DNA of 64,000 nt from Apiotrichum sp. Y4204 (GCA_025531455.1 JAMYHL010000037.1:124001-188000); one strand, 5' to 3'. Counted from the stretch's first letter, positions 12,053 to 23,791 are shown. Translations and numbers: made by a program. Notes: generated by a model from the sequence alone, not told the origin.

Positions 12053-12964
12053 ATGTCGACCCACCTTCTCATGCCTCCCTCGCCCCCCAAGCCGGCCAAG
12101 AAGCTGCGCTCTTGCCTCTCGCCCTCCCGCCCATCGCGATCTATATCGCCCGATATGTGCGACCCACTCTCTCGTTCATCGTCACCGTCATCTGAACAGT
12201 CTTGGTCAGGCAAGCGAATGCGTGTTCGCTGGGAGAGCGAGGAAACTGGCAGCGACGTTACATCCTACTTCGCCACCTACTCCGCCTGCGAATACGACCG
12301 CACCCCCCTTGCTCCTCCTTCAGAAGCCGAACGTGCATGTGTTATGCCCGCGCGGGGCTCGCGTTGCCTCAACTTTGGCGAAGATGACGATGACGAAGAG
12401 GTCGACGAGGAAGGCGTGACTTTCTCCGATAGCGAATCCGGTCTGCCCGCGTCTCCTTTCGCGTCACCCGAGGACTCCGACGACGAGACCGCGGACGAGT
12501 GGTCCGACTGCTTTGCTCGCCGCCGTATGATGTTCGCAAGCATGAGCGGTGCCCGTGATGGCCCCCAGTTTGAGGGCTACCGTTCATTATCATCTACCTT
12601 GGTCAACCTCCTTCGCAGTGTCGACTGCGACGAGGAGCAGGAGCGTATCGTTTCTCGCGAAGAGTCGGAAACTGAGGACAACGACGACGATTCTACGTCA
12701 TCACCATCGTTCCGCCCGCGCTTCTCTGAAGGATTTACTCCGGCCTCCCTTATGGGCGATCTCTTTTCACGTCTAAGAGAAGACAGCGTTGATAGTGAGA
12801 TTGGCACTCCCTCGCTTGTCAGCTCCGCCGACTCAGACGTCGACTGCTCAAGGCTTGCAAGCCCCCGCGGCTCGGCTGTCGATTTCCTTCCCGGCTCCGC
12901 CTCGTCAGGAAAGTCGCAAACCCACCCTACGCTCCACCCGGCGTACGCGCACGCCGACTTGTAG
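12053..12964 (+). CDS. Acidic Ser-rich hypothetical protein, 303 aa
   Basis: This is a single-exon ORF of 303 codons with strong C-ending codon bias. I do not recognise a named family. The N-terminus (1-50) is basic and rich in Ser/Pro. It is followed by KRMRVRW near residues 54-60, which fits the RVxF/W pattern used to dock protein phosphatase 1. Residues around 80-95 read CEYDRTPL. A long acidic tract (about 107-122, then serine/aspartate-rich to 160) follows. The rest alternates acidic clusters with serine-rich stretches and ends in a Ser/Gly/His-rich tail. The protein looks largely disordered and is a plausible phosphatase or transcription regulator, but this is inference. The start is the first ATG after a long pyrimidine-rich leader. 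Confidence 0.75.
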   Translation: MSTHLLMPPSPPKPAKKLRSCLSPSRPSRSISPDMCDPLSRSSSPSSEQSWSGKRMRVRWESEETGSDVTSYFATYSACEYDRTPLAPPSEAERACVMPARGSRCLNFGEDDDDEEVDEEGVTFSDSESGLPASPFASPEDSDDETADEWSDCFARRRMMFASMSGARDGPQFEGYRSLSSTLVNLLRSVDCDEEQERIVSREESETEDNDDDSTSSPSFRPRFSEGFTPASLMGDLFSRLREDSVDSEIGTPSLVSSADSDVDCSRLASPRGSAVDFLPGSASSGKSQTHPTLHPAYAHADL

Positions 12965-15603
12965 CGCCGACGGCGAGCAGGTTCGTCATTACGACCGGAT
13001 TTGTGAGCCGCCATTCATCACGTTCAAACCCGCAGACAATGGTCTGCCGGGATTTAGTATAGCATAGGCGGTAAGACCGTCGCCGACCAGCGAGCGTTGT
13101 TCGCTGGCAGAGGTGAGCTCTGAGAGCTCCAGTAGTTTCCATTAGCATAGCATGTGTCTCTTCATGGTTGTACATGTTGGGCACCAGACAACGCATTTAA
13201 GGACCTCGTGCATGCATAGGCCCACTGGCCCACGACCAAACCACTCAGCGGCAGCAGCAATCTACTGATACCATGCGGGCATACTGATGGCATCCGCAAA
13301 TGTTCCCACGTCGTGAGGGATCCCGACGAGACCGATCCCTCGATACTGCTCTTCATGATCGTTCAGAGCATACGGCGTCTGCATCTTGACTACACGTACA
13401 CCTGTTGATTCCAAGCGCCCACCCTTCACCGTGCATGTCCCCAACAGGGCCTATAAGTGAGGGCAACCTGAAGGGCAAGGTGGCGGAGCGGTGGACCTGC
13501 TGAGCCCAGGAGCATCTCCACGAGAACCTCCACGAGAACGAGATGCGTTGGAATCATTCACGCTGTCTTATTGTTCCAGTGATCGCAGCGATCAAAGTGA
13601 AGTCTGTCCTCGGTGTCCTTCTTGCTAGCCGCTGTCACTACCTCCCTTCACGCTTCTCGTTCCTGTATGTGTATCTGCATTCCTCTTCACTCGACCTTCT
13701 TCGCCGCTCGTCCACACCGTCACATTCCCGGTCCCAACGGTCCTGCTGTTGCCGGTCCACAATTAGCCCATACGCACAGGCCGCCGGCCCCCGATGTCTC
13801 AGGAATCGGAACGGTGGTATCGACATCTTACAGAACGACCACATATCACCGTCCCATGCCACTTGTCACCTGCAAATTCCCGCCACATCCCCTTGGTACT
13901 GGATTCCGAGGTCCTCTTGGCCTACTGCGCTCCGAAACCATGTCTGCCCTGTTCTCCAACCGGCGCGTGTGCACTAGTCTTGATGCGCCACGGCACATAT
14001 CCCCACACAATCGACAGTGGACGAAGCATGATTCCCTTCGGGTACGATCACACAGATGTACGCAGCGGACGCTGTCACATGAACACTGTGAATGACGGTC
14101 CGGCGTGGCCTCACCCGGGGCACCAGCTCAGCCCTGCACCACTGGTCACTGATCACTGATCACTGATGTTGTGGCAGATCTGTCGATTATCCTCCAGCCT
14201 CTTGGGTGAGCGATTTGTTTGCCATCCAGTTCCAAGTCGACTGATTTGCCAAGGTCCTGCCAAGCTGCCATAGCTAACGGGCTCACTGGACGGCTTACTC
14301 ATTCTTCTCCTCTCCCCACCTGCCCACATCGTATCGCCTTCCCGCTCCTTCTGGTATCTACGCCCATACGCCCCGTGCTACCACTACTCATGACATCTCG
14401 GGGCTAACTGTGCACCGCACTCACAGCCGCCATCTCGGTGTCTTACAGAGGTTTACTGTTGAACCGATGACGACACGGCGCGGTTGCGCCACGCGCCACT
14501 AACTTGCCTTGCGCATTGCATTTCGTACCACCATCTGTGCATCTGCATCATAGCCTCGCGACCACATGCTATGCTTAGTCGATTAGTCGTCCATTGTGAA
14601 CGAACACTCGCACTCGCCACTTGACTTGTGCCACTAGCCACGCAACACCGTCATCGAACCCTCAGACCGTCATATGGTGCACAGCCTCGCAGCTAACAAA
14701 CATCGAAACTATGCCACCTCCCGCACCACCGATCGGTGCTATGGGACAGGAATAACGCTAATAGCAGTATCTGCTTCTTGGCGAGCAGGCTGCAAAGCTG
14801 CAATCCAAAGATGCACAATCCCACCGTCCCCACCTAAGCGCCACCCATTCGGGGAACACGCGTCCAGGAATGGGCTTGGTGTAAGTGGTGGGCTCGGACA
14901 TCTCCAGGTTCGGATTCGGTTTCTCACGCATCCCCGCCATGCCCGCCACCCGACTTAGCCTAATCCGGGCCGAGCGCCAGACCATGCAAGGCCCCCGGTT
15001 AATCCAATCTACCATGCTTGCGGCCCGCGGAGGAGCCGTGCGCACCCGTACCGATCCCGCTGCGAGCCCCATACCAAGCTCCCGATGCACGGGTGCGGAG
15101 ATAGACAGACGATTGTTTCCGCCCCGTGGTCACCCACCCAAGCCACCGAAAGAACCCCCCAGGCCCCCCACCCAGATGACACACGGAATCGCTCATGTCC
15201 GGAATCCATGTCCATGTCCATTCGCGCTAGCCACGACGCGTGACGTCATGGTCTAATGAGATCGTCTTCGCGCGGCAGTACCGTGGCAGGATGCCTCAGT
15301 CTACACTGATGGACTACTCGGCAGACTGGTATTCGTACGACGAGGCTCATCAGAGTAACTTTTTGTCTCATTCTGTCTCGCCTCTCTTGCATGGACAGGA
15401 CACTCCCTCGATTCTAGTACTTGGAGTGGCGGTTCAATCAATGTCAATCTTGCACGCAGTAGCACACTGTTTGTTAACCTGCGTTCCATTTGCGCTGTTC
15501 AACCTTCGATCTGGTCCTCTCGCGATTGACACTCACCGCAGCCGCCGTTGGTATGCATTCATGCGCGCCAACGAGTTCAGTTCTATCACAGCGGCGGCGG
15601 CGA
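12965..15603. other. Intergenic region without supported genes
   Basis: About 2.6 kb with only short, mutually overlapping ORFs on both strands. A small TCACTGA array sits at 14146-14166. No RNA gene or mobile-element ORF is visible. Confidence 0.5.
14146..14166. repeat. Heptamer tandem repeat (TCACTGA)
   Basis: Three perfect adjacent copies of a 7-base unit occur in noncoding sequence. Confidence 0.8.
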
Positions 15604-15923
15604 GTTTTACAGCGCGTAAAACGCCCAGTAAAACTCTGTTAAACCGCGGCTAAACTGGCCTCCGGCCAGGAGGAGCCGCATGCAGCGCGCGTGGCTAAGG
15701 CTCCCCCAAGACTATATCATAAAATTGGTGGTGCAGTAGTACCAACAGACGAGCGGACGGCGTTGCCGACGTCCTCGGTTCGACTCCTGCTGGTTTTTTG
15801 CTGTCCTACAAACTTTTCGTGAAAGTTTTACTATGAGTTTTCCGCGTAGTAAAACTAGTTTTACTGTGCGGAAAACTAGCGGAAAACTGCACGTTTTACG
15901 GGTAGTTTTACGCATAGTAAAAT
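15604..15923. mobile_element. Candidate 320-bp inverted-repeat (MITE-like) element
   Basis: Both ends carry the same arrangement of heptamers at a 12-base period. The left end reads GTTTTAC (15604), N5, GTAAAAC (15616), N5, GTAAAAC (15628). Read inward on the other strand, the right end has ATTTTAC (15923-15917), N5, GTAAAAC (15911-15905), N5, GTAAAAC (15899-15893). The 31-bp arms match at 24 positions by my count. Inside, further copies lie at 15825-15831 and in a perfect 16-bp palindrome at 15849-15864. No transposase is encoded, so it would be non-autonomous. I cannot fix a target-site duplication; CGA lies next to the left end and one base beyond the right end. It may instead be a regulatory repeat cluster. 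Confidence 0.45.
15755..15799 (+). other. tRNA-like 3' fragment with B-box and T-run
   Basis: GGTTCGACTCC at 15777-15787 matches the RNA polymerase III B-box consensus exactly, and a run of six T follows at 15794-15799. A 5-bp hairpin (15755-15759 with 15770-15774) precedes it. I could not fold a full tRNA: the T-stem has mismatches and no convincing anticodon arm is present. It may be a decayed tRNA or the promoter of a tRNA-derived short element. Confidence 0.35.
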
Positions 15924-16042
15924 TCGACGGATCCGCTGTGGTTCTATCAGTTTGATTAGCTCGATCAGTTTCCGAACTCGCGAGCTCGCCAGTCTGCCTC
16001 AAACCATCAAAAATTTGGCTTAGGAGGAACTGAATCCTCTTT

Positions 16043-16130
16043 TGACGAGAGTGGGATTCGAACCCACGTCCGAAGACTGCGGAAGAGAAACTCCTGAACA
16101 CAGCGCCTTAGACCACTCGGCCATCTCGCC
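16043..16130 (-). tRNA. tRNA-Leu(CAG) with a short intron
   Basis: The minus strand folds as a cloverleaf: acceptor GGCGAGA with TCTCGTC, D-arm GCC with GGC around GAGTGGTCTAA, anticodon stem CTGTG with CGCAG, and T-arm GTGGG-TTCGAAT-CCCAC, followed by discriminator A at 16043. The anticodon loop starts TTCAGG, giving anticodon CAG (leucine, CTG codons). The loop region is 17 bases instead of 7, which fits a 10-base intron right after position 37, the usual place. The long-arm region GTC-TTCG-GAC is short for a class II tRNA. CCA is not encoded, as expected for a eukaryotic nuclear gene. Confidence 0.93.
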
Positions 16131-16465
16131 GACAGCATTTTGATTTTGGCAACTAAAATAAGTTCAGAGGCTCAGATTACGTAGGCAAACCGAAAGGCTT
16201 GGGGAGAGATCACCGGATCGGCGACCTGTGTGATGCAAATTTGCCACCCCCCAAAACCAAACTCTCCACTGCCTGCTCTCTGTTTACCCCACAACAACCC
16301 CGGATTATACGATTAGCAACCCAAAGATCGTGTGAGATCGCAGATGGGACACCGTGGGATCAGCATTCCATTCCATTCCACCCATTCCTCCTGTCTCTTC
16401 TTTTGCTCTCGTTTCTGACTCTCTTTCGCTCTTTGCTCTCTCTACTCTCTTTAACTCACTCCACG
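16131..16465 (+). other. Promoter/leader of the F-box gene
   Basis: Upstream of 16466 the plus strand becomes rich in CTCTTT runs (16380-16460), typical of a 5' leader. The frame is open upstream to 16199, but this pyrimidine-rich stretch argues for translation starting at 16466. Confidence 0.5.
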
Positions 16466-19318
16466 ATGGAAGTATCAGGCCGCGAGGTTTCACCCGACCT
16501 CGCTCTGGCCAACGACATCAACATCACAACCGACAACATCGACATCGACAGCGCTGGTAACGCTGTCTCCACCTTCACTCTCCCTTCACAACCCATACAG
16601 ATCAGCTCAAATTCGGACCTGACCGATGCGGACAACGTTGCTGGCAACGACGACGACGACAATCCCCCCGCCCATTCCCTCGACACTCTCCCACCCGAGC
16701 TTCTCGAGAACATCCTCGATCAAGTCTCTCCACGACACCGCCAGCGCGCGGCGCTTTCTCTCGCGCATGCTGTTCCCGGATTTGAGCCATCTGCGAGGCA
16801 GGTGTGGGCACACATGGCGGTTACACGTGCTGCGCAGATATGGCCCCTCTGGCGCAAGCTGAAGGATGAGAAGCGTGGGGCTAGCTTGGTCAGGACGTTT
16901 GCCATGGTGCGTATTGATGGCGACCGAAGTGGAGAGTTGTCTGTCTGTGCGAGGCGGCAATCGAGCAGGCGCCCCTCGGTCTGCTGTGGATTGCAGAAGT
17001 CCTCGTGACCAACTCCTATTCGGTCTGTGTGGACTGTGCTGGTATGTAAAATCCTTGCTCACACGCAGGAATCGTGGCGCGGCGATGCGGATATCTTGAA
17101 CAAGTACGTGATATGGCGGTCCATCAAGCTCAGCGCACTGACTCCTTTCCAGCGTTCTTCGATGCCTCCCCGCTCTGCGCACCGTCATGGTCAACATGGG
17201 CACGAACTTCGCACCAGAGCATCTCGCCGAGATGTTCGACCGCGTCCGCCCACGTATCGAACGACTCGAACTGCGTTTTCGGCCGTACGTAGAGGAAGCT
17301 ACGTACTACCAGTTCCTAAAGGGTGAGTGTGGGGAACCTTGAGTTCCCAAAACAGCCAAGTGACCTCGGACGATGTGTGGCGGCCAAGTGGAGGGAACGA
17401 GAAGGGACGTGATCTTGTCGATTGGGCGAGATACACATGCCGCTGGTCTCGTGACCGTGTAGTCATGGCAAGCCTAGCCGCTGAGTGTCCACTTTCCGGC
17501 GTGTGACCTACATTTGTTGACAAACTTCTGTGCACTGACACCATAGGGTCGTACTTCGATACCGCGATCGAAACGATGTACCGCGGCTGGCCCGAGGTCA
17601 AGAGTTTTACGCACCTCGCAATTGTTCAGGACGTGCCGCCCCGCAAGTCGGCCCCGCCCACACGAGACCACCCCACCGTTCCTTCCGTGCGGAACAGCTT
17701 TACCGATCTGCGCATCGTCGGCGTGGATACCCCGGTGGGCAGTCGACTGGCGAGCACCGCTGTCAGCCGCGTGGCGAGCAACGTCCCAAGCGCAGCAGGC
17801 AGCGCGGGCCCCTCTGTGGCAGCTACACCAACGGCTTCGGACAGCGAGGACAACGGGACGGAGTCTGACACTCCCCCGACATCAGTTGAAGAGGACGCAG
17901 GGGAGCTGGTGAACAAGGGGTACACGCGACATGGTCCGTTCCCCTACCTGTCTGAGCGTTTGCAGTATTGCAAGCCTAAGACTTTCGCCCAGCCTATCGT
18001 CTTCTTTGATGTTCGATGCCTGGCGCGTTTTGGTGCTTCACCCGTTGCGAGGAATCTGACGCATCTGCGCATTCGAGTGCCCAGCCGTGACATTGCCTAC
18101 GTGTTGGTTTCCCAACCGAACCCCGCTCGTGGGGAGAACACGTCTAACGCCAACTCGCCACTCTTCCCTTCGCTACGTTATTTGGACCTATCCACGACCA
18201 ACGTTCGCATGGATGCTGTCCTCGCCACCCTGCTTAAGAACTACACTCGTCTCGAGCATCTGGTGCTCGACCGCGTTAATCTCTTTGGTTTCGTGGCCCG
18301 CGACAAAGGTCAGGAGTACTGCAAAGAGCTCGGTGGCATGTGCGTCTCTGTGGGTTTGGCCCGAGGGAAGGATAAAGAACGGGTCATCGCGGCGTGGGAT
18401 CTGGTAGAGCGGACCAACGTCGCACGGAATGAGGCTCAGCGACGTCACGCGCGGGCGACAGCCAACGACGAGGAATTGACCGAGGAACAGCGGGAGGAGC
18501 GTGATGCTTTGCGAGCGGAGGAACAAATGCGGGAGGAGATGCAGCGCCAGATCGCTCTGGCCCGTTCTCGCAGGGGACACCGAAACGCTGGTCATTCAAC
18601 CATTTCGCTTCGTGATCGTCCTCGCCGAGGCCGCGCAGCATCTGTTGCCGACGTCAACCCTGCGGACCTACCCCCCTCCGACCGCGCTTACTTTGTCCTG
18701 CCTCCGCTTCCCACGCTCAAGACGTTGTGCATCGGAGGCGAGGCACCGCTTCTTTCCAGTTTCCGTGTCACAACCTGGGAGGACGAGTTTCACTCAGGTT
18801 GGCGTGACGGGCTTGCCAAGCTCTCTGGCTGGGCTTCACACGTTGCGGACAAGTATGAGCGCGCCATCAAGAAGGCGGATGAGTGGAAGGAGTGGCATGC
18901 GCGCAGCAGCTCGCCGTCCAAGAAGGGTTCGAACCGCAAGGGCAAAGGAAAGGCACCTGTGGTGGACCGCCCGCGTCCTCCGCTCGACATCCGCCTGTAT
19001 AGGTTCCCTACCATGGACGAACCCGTCACATTCGATCCCATGGACCCGACCGTGGGGCTCGTTGAGGTCGTCCCCGAGTACCCACGCGACTATCTCGACC
19101 CGTACAAGCAGGCTGTTGCTGACGCGGAGCTGTACACGCACTCGCAAGCGGTGCGACCACCGTGTATTCTTTGCACTGTTCCCGACTGCGAGGGCCCGCG
19201 GCGGCGCTGCGAGGAGGGCGGCCGCATTGATGGTCGTGGCGGCATGGACAAGACGCACAAGGAGGGATGTGGCCACAGGCTTGGTCGGCAGGCTTGGGGC
19301 TGGGATGGTGTTGTGTAA
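16466..19318 (+). CDS. F-box protein with LRR-like repeats, 805 aa
   Basis: Four exons: 16466-16906, 17069-17103, 17153-17322 and 17547-19318, with frame-consistent joins and GT-AG borders; exon 2 is only 35 nt. An F-box-like segment at about residues 72-115 (LDTLPPELLENILDQVSPRHRQ region) suggests an SCF ubiquitin-ligase receptor. Downstream are leucine-rich-repeat-like pieces (LRCLPALRTVMVNM, FPSLRYLDLSTTNV, YTRLEHLVLDRVNL). A charged, probably helical segment lies near residues 510-566. The C-terminus contains a Cys-rich patch (PCILCTVPDCEGPRRRC). The substrate is unknown. The first and third introns (162 and 224 nt) are long for this window, so these borders are the least certain part of the model. 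Confidence 0.8.
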
Positions 19319-19705
19319 GACGGCGAGCTGGGGAGTGTGCTCTCATTGTGTGTACCATGTCTATGCATATTTATATCTGTATGACAGCGCCGGCGTAGAG
19401 ACAACTGAGATGCTCGTCCGAGCAAGAGATGCATCAAGAAAAGAACATCAGAACGATCAGAACATCAAGAGACGCGTTCTACAAGACAGGAGCATGCACA
19501 AAGTACGTCATTTTTCATGGCTCTCGCGTGGATTTTGATTCCGCACCGCGTGTGGGGTCCTCTATGATCATCACTCAACAAAAAAAAGCAGTAGGGGCAT
19601 GGACGTGACGAACAACAACAGCCACAACATCACCATCAACATCTACAACACCACCTCCGCGCCTTCACCACCTCTTGGCCCGTCGACTTCATCTGGATAC
19701 GAATT
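19319..19705 (+). other. Intergenic region between F-box gene and POM152
   Basis: Holds the F-box gene 3' end and the POM152 promoter. An A7 run occurs near 19579-19587. No further gene is seen. Confidence 0.5.
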
Positions 19706-22700
19706 ATGTCCAGCGCGGCGGAGAAGAAGGACGGTCTGGAAAAGGCCTCGGGTGCGCCGCCCGCGGCGCTGGCGCAGGCGCCCCTCGCGACAACACCACC
19801 ACCCCCGCCTCCCGTCATTCCCACCTCGTGGCTCGCGCCGGATGAGCAGCGCCGGTTGTGCCTATGGGTCATAGGGCTGATACAGGTGGGTGTTTACCGA
19901 AAGCTTGGAGAAGATTTTCGGAGGAGTGTGAAGTGCAACTCGTGTTGTTGAACAGAGTTGCCGCTGGAGTGCGATGCCCTGACCAAGGCTTCATGGCCGC
20001 TCCGTGACCTTTCCTCAACGCACCTTTCAAGGACCCCATGAACGTCTTGTTTGCTAACATTTGCAGGTGATGAAACTATGGGACGTCCTGGCCCCGCATG
20101 TCGCCGACCTTCCGCCAGCATTGAGCAGCGGCGTTCGCATTCGCGGCCCCTTGTCCGCCGCGTTCTGGTTCGTTTCAGAACTATGTGGCCTCGCTTCGCT
20201 CTCCCTTCTGCGAGTACCTGGGATGAGCCCGAGCAGGAAGAACCTTCTATTCATTGTTGTTGTTTTGGCGGCCTGGAATGTGTTTTGCTGGTTCTTGGCA
20301 GATGTGAGTGTCACTTTGATAAAGTGAGCGACAAACGGACGGAGGCGCTAATAGACAGCCGCTCGCGTTCATCCCCAAACTCAACTTGTTTGGCCCCGTG
20401 CATCTCGGTGAAGAGGGTTTCATCGTTGGCTGGCTGTACCTTTTGCGCCACCTGCTCGGCCGCCTCATCTTCGGACCCCCGGAGCACATCTCGGGCATGT
20501 ACAAGATCCGCCTGTTGCCCTACAGGTGAGGTAGAGAACGCTAATCAAGCTAACAACAGCACGGCGACTCTTAATCCCCTCTCCCTCACGTACTGCTTGC
20601 CCCCGGGCTCTCGGGAACCGATCTTTGTTCCCATCGTCTTCAACAACTCTGCTCCGGAGCAGGTGGCTTACCACATCCGCTCGCTCGACAGCCACAAATC
20701 TGAGATCCAGAACGTGCCCGCATCGCTCATGAAGCGGCCAGCCGGATGGCATTCGCTCAAGCTGGCTGATGACGACGATTTGGACAATGACTCTGACGAG
20801 ACCCTGACAGAAATTGTGCTTCGTAACAAACAGCTGGATCTTGCGCGTCTTCACTCTGTCCGCCCGTCCGAATCGCTTACGGTTATCCCGCCCGACCTGG
20901 CCGCAAGCGAGTCGCTCCTCTTCCTCACCGTCACCCATCCCGCTGTGATCACTCTTCACTCAGTCACCGACAAGCGTGGGGACAGGTTCAATATTGCTCC
21001 CCACCGCGAGGCCGTGATCATCGAGTGTCCGACGGGAGGCGATTTTGTCGACCACGGCGGAAAGCTGATTCTTGCGCCTGGGAAGAAGACCCCCGCGCCC
21101 GAAAAGCGCTGCATTGGCTCCGAGGAGGTCGTCAAGTTCCGCGCACGCGGTGTCGCGCCGCTCAAGGTCGCTTGGAAGCGGTCCCGGAATGGTCTCCAGG
21201 TCGCCACTGGGGTTGTCGAGGGAATTGATGACGAGGCCCTGGAGGAGGTTGAAGGCTACCGCCGCGAACGCGTGACGAAGAGCCACGACGTTCCTCTGCG
21301 CATTGAGCACGACCGCGAGGGTGATGTTAAGATTACCCTGACCAGCGTCGTGGACGCCCTTGGCAACACCTACACTCCATCGGAACCCTCGTCCTCTATT
21401 GCGTTCAAGGTTCTCCCTCTCAGCCAGGCTTCGTTTGTCTGTCCTCGCCCGATCCAGCTTCTCATCAACGGCAAGGCCAACTTGCCATTGCTTATTGCTC
21501 ATGCCGAGGACAAGGTTGATGTTTCGTACACATTTACCTCGTCTACTGGAAAGGTATCCAATCACAAGCTTAAGGCCGGCAACGGTGAGACCAACATCGA
21601 AGCCTCGCAGCCTGGTACCTACATGTTGCAGGACGTCAGCGGCCTGTGTCCTGGTAGTGTACTGGAGCCTGCCTCGTGCTCCGTTCAGATCGTCCCTCCC
21701 CCTCGCGCAGAAATCAGTGTCACGACCCTTCACGAATGTGCTCTGGACGTTGGTGTCACGGTCACCTTCGAGTTCTCGGGAACACCCCCGTTCAAGGTCG
21801 ATTGGACCGAGCAACGCAAGGGCGGGTCGCTCAAGACCCGCACACAGCGTTTCAAGGACCGTAGTGGCCAGGTTGAGCTTCGTCCCGACAAAGAGGGCGA
21901 GTACGTCTACAAGTTCACGATGCTCGACGACGCCAGGTATCAGAACATTCCTCTGAACCGGGAGATCAAGCAGGTTGTGCACCCGCCAGCCTCGGTGGAC
22001 ATTGTGGGCTCCACGCGCGCACTCTATGCGTGTACCGGCGACCAGGTTGATATCGGCCTTCAGACGACTGGCAAGGACCCTCTCAAGCTCATGTACCGCC
22101 GCTCATGGGGAGAGCATTCGGAGGACTTCACTGTGCCCGTTCGCTCTGGGAAGCAGGTTCTCAATGTACCCGTTCCCGACGAGCTCAAGGCCGGAACAGG
22201 CGCCTCAGGCAAGCTGGTGATTACCCTCGTTCACATTGAGGATGCCAATGGATGCGTTAAGCGTCTCCCATCACGTATTGTTGAGGTGGACGTCGACCGA
22301 CAGCGTCCTACAGCCCGTTTCGCCCGTGCGGACAGCGTTATACTCAAGGATGGAGATTCGGTTGAGGTGCCTCTCCGTCTCACCGGCCGAGGGCCGTGGG
22401 AGGTCAGCTACTCTCTCGACGGAGTCAACCAGAAGGCCGTTCGCATGCGGGACTCGAGCTCCGCCCTCCGTTTGGCTTCCAAGGGCACCTACCAGCTTGT
22501 TTCAGTTGTGGATGCCAACTGCCCTGGAGACGTCGACGAGAAGGAGTACACTATCGGATTTAGGCCTCGCCCCACCGCATCTCTCGTCGAGTCGGCTACC
22601 ATCAAGCGGGACGGCAACACGTATCAGCATGTCGGCATGTGTGCCGGCGATGAAGACGCTGCTGGTGTCCAGTTCAGCGGCGCGTCGCCGTTCTCCGTTT

Positions 22701-23791
22701 CGTACAAGTACATCCGTGACAAGTCGAGTGCTGTCGACCACGTGCTGAAGAGCGCCCAGAGCATCGGTGTTCTCCACCTCACCTCCGAACCGGGAACTCA
22801 CCGTTACCGCTTCTCCCAGGTTCAGGACGCCAACTATGCCCGCACGCCTGTTGACTTTTCGCTCGAGGTGCCGGTATACGCTCGCCCGGCTGCGCGTATT
22901 TCGCGTCCCAACACCCTCACCCTCTGTCGCGACTCGCCGCTTGACACAGATGCCAAGGTCCGCCTCATCGGCGTGGCACCGTTCACTCTCAAGCTCGGCT
23001 TGCGCCGTCCAGCATCGGCCGATGTTGTGTCGCACACCGTCACCGTGAACACGAATGAGTGGGCTCTGAACCTTCCGCACGAGATCGCATCAGATGTCGG
23101 TCGGTACGAGATTTCTATTCTCGCCGTTACGGACAAGAACGGGTGTGACTTTGTGTTTGAGGACGACGCCATATTGTCTACCTCCGTCGAGGTCGTGGAG
23201 ACGGCTCGTGTTGTGCCCGTTACCCATGACGAGGACCTGTGTGTCGGCGACACCCTCGACTTCCTCCTGCAGGGCAAGGCACCATGGGTTGTGGAGTACC
23301 AGTGGGAGGACAAGCGGTACACTGTCACCTCGTCTGCGGCGCGGTTCAGCCGCATAGCCGAGGATGAGGGCCTGTTTGCCATCCGGAGTGTGGCGCTGAA
23401 GGACCGGGCAGGAAACGCACAGGTTAGTTACAAGTGTCTGAATTCAAAATGAACAGAGCTAACACCCCAGTGCAAGCGCGAGGTTCAGATTGAGCGTCGC
23501 ATTCACGCTCTTCCGTCCGTACGGATCGATGACGGCCTTGACCAGCTGCGCGAGGGTGATCAGCCAGCCGTCTTTGCCGTGCACTTCCAGGGTACACCGC
23601 CCTTCACCTTCTCATACACGCGCAGCGAGTATGTGAACGGACGGTCGCGCGTCATGGAGACGCAGACCGTGACGGATATCTGGGCCGACAGCTACAGCAT
23701 TAGCAGCTCAGCGCCGGGTGACTATGCTGTGACCAGCGTGGCCGACAAGTACTGCCGATTCCCGCCGCTCAACAAGCGTGCCGATGTGTAG
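19706..23791 (+). CDS. POM152: Nuclear pore membrane protein POM152, 1255 aa
   Basis: Five exons: 19706-19885, 20067-20303, 20359-20525, 20560-23422 and 23471-23791. All joins keep frame; the third intron is only 34 nt. The layout matches fungal Pom152/Nup210-like ring nucleoporins: a Pro/Ala-rich N-terminal tail, hydrophobic segments (about residues 50-66, 85-105 and a strong one, LLFIVVVLAAWNVFCWFL), then a long lumenal region made of repeated Ig-like units. Repeated phrases such as GTPPFKVDW, GKAPWVVEY and GRGPWEVSY followed by SxxGxYxLxxVxDxxC mark successive Ig-like domains. The protein anchors the membrane ring of the nuclear pore in the nuclear-envelope lumen. The length is close to yeast Pom152 (1337 aa). 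It is convergent with RFC2, 182 bp away. Confidence 0.92.

Noticed and set aside
15667..15790. A complete second tRNA upstream of the B-box
   Set aside because: An acceptor stem can be forced (CCAGGAG with CTGCTGG, one mismatch), but the D-loop would be about 21 bases and the anticodon arm does not form, so only a tRNA-like fragment is claimed.
20960..21982. Minus-strand ORF of 340 codons opposite POM152
   Set aside because: It is a shadow of the strongly biased POM152 coding strand; the plus-strand reading has clear Ig-like repeats.
20051..23452. One continuous 1133-codon ORF as the POM152 gene
   Set aside because: Its first part reads through two introns in the wrong frame; the spliced exons 19706-20525 give the proper N-terminus with membrane segments.
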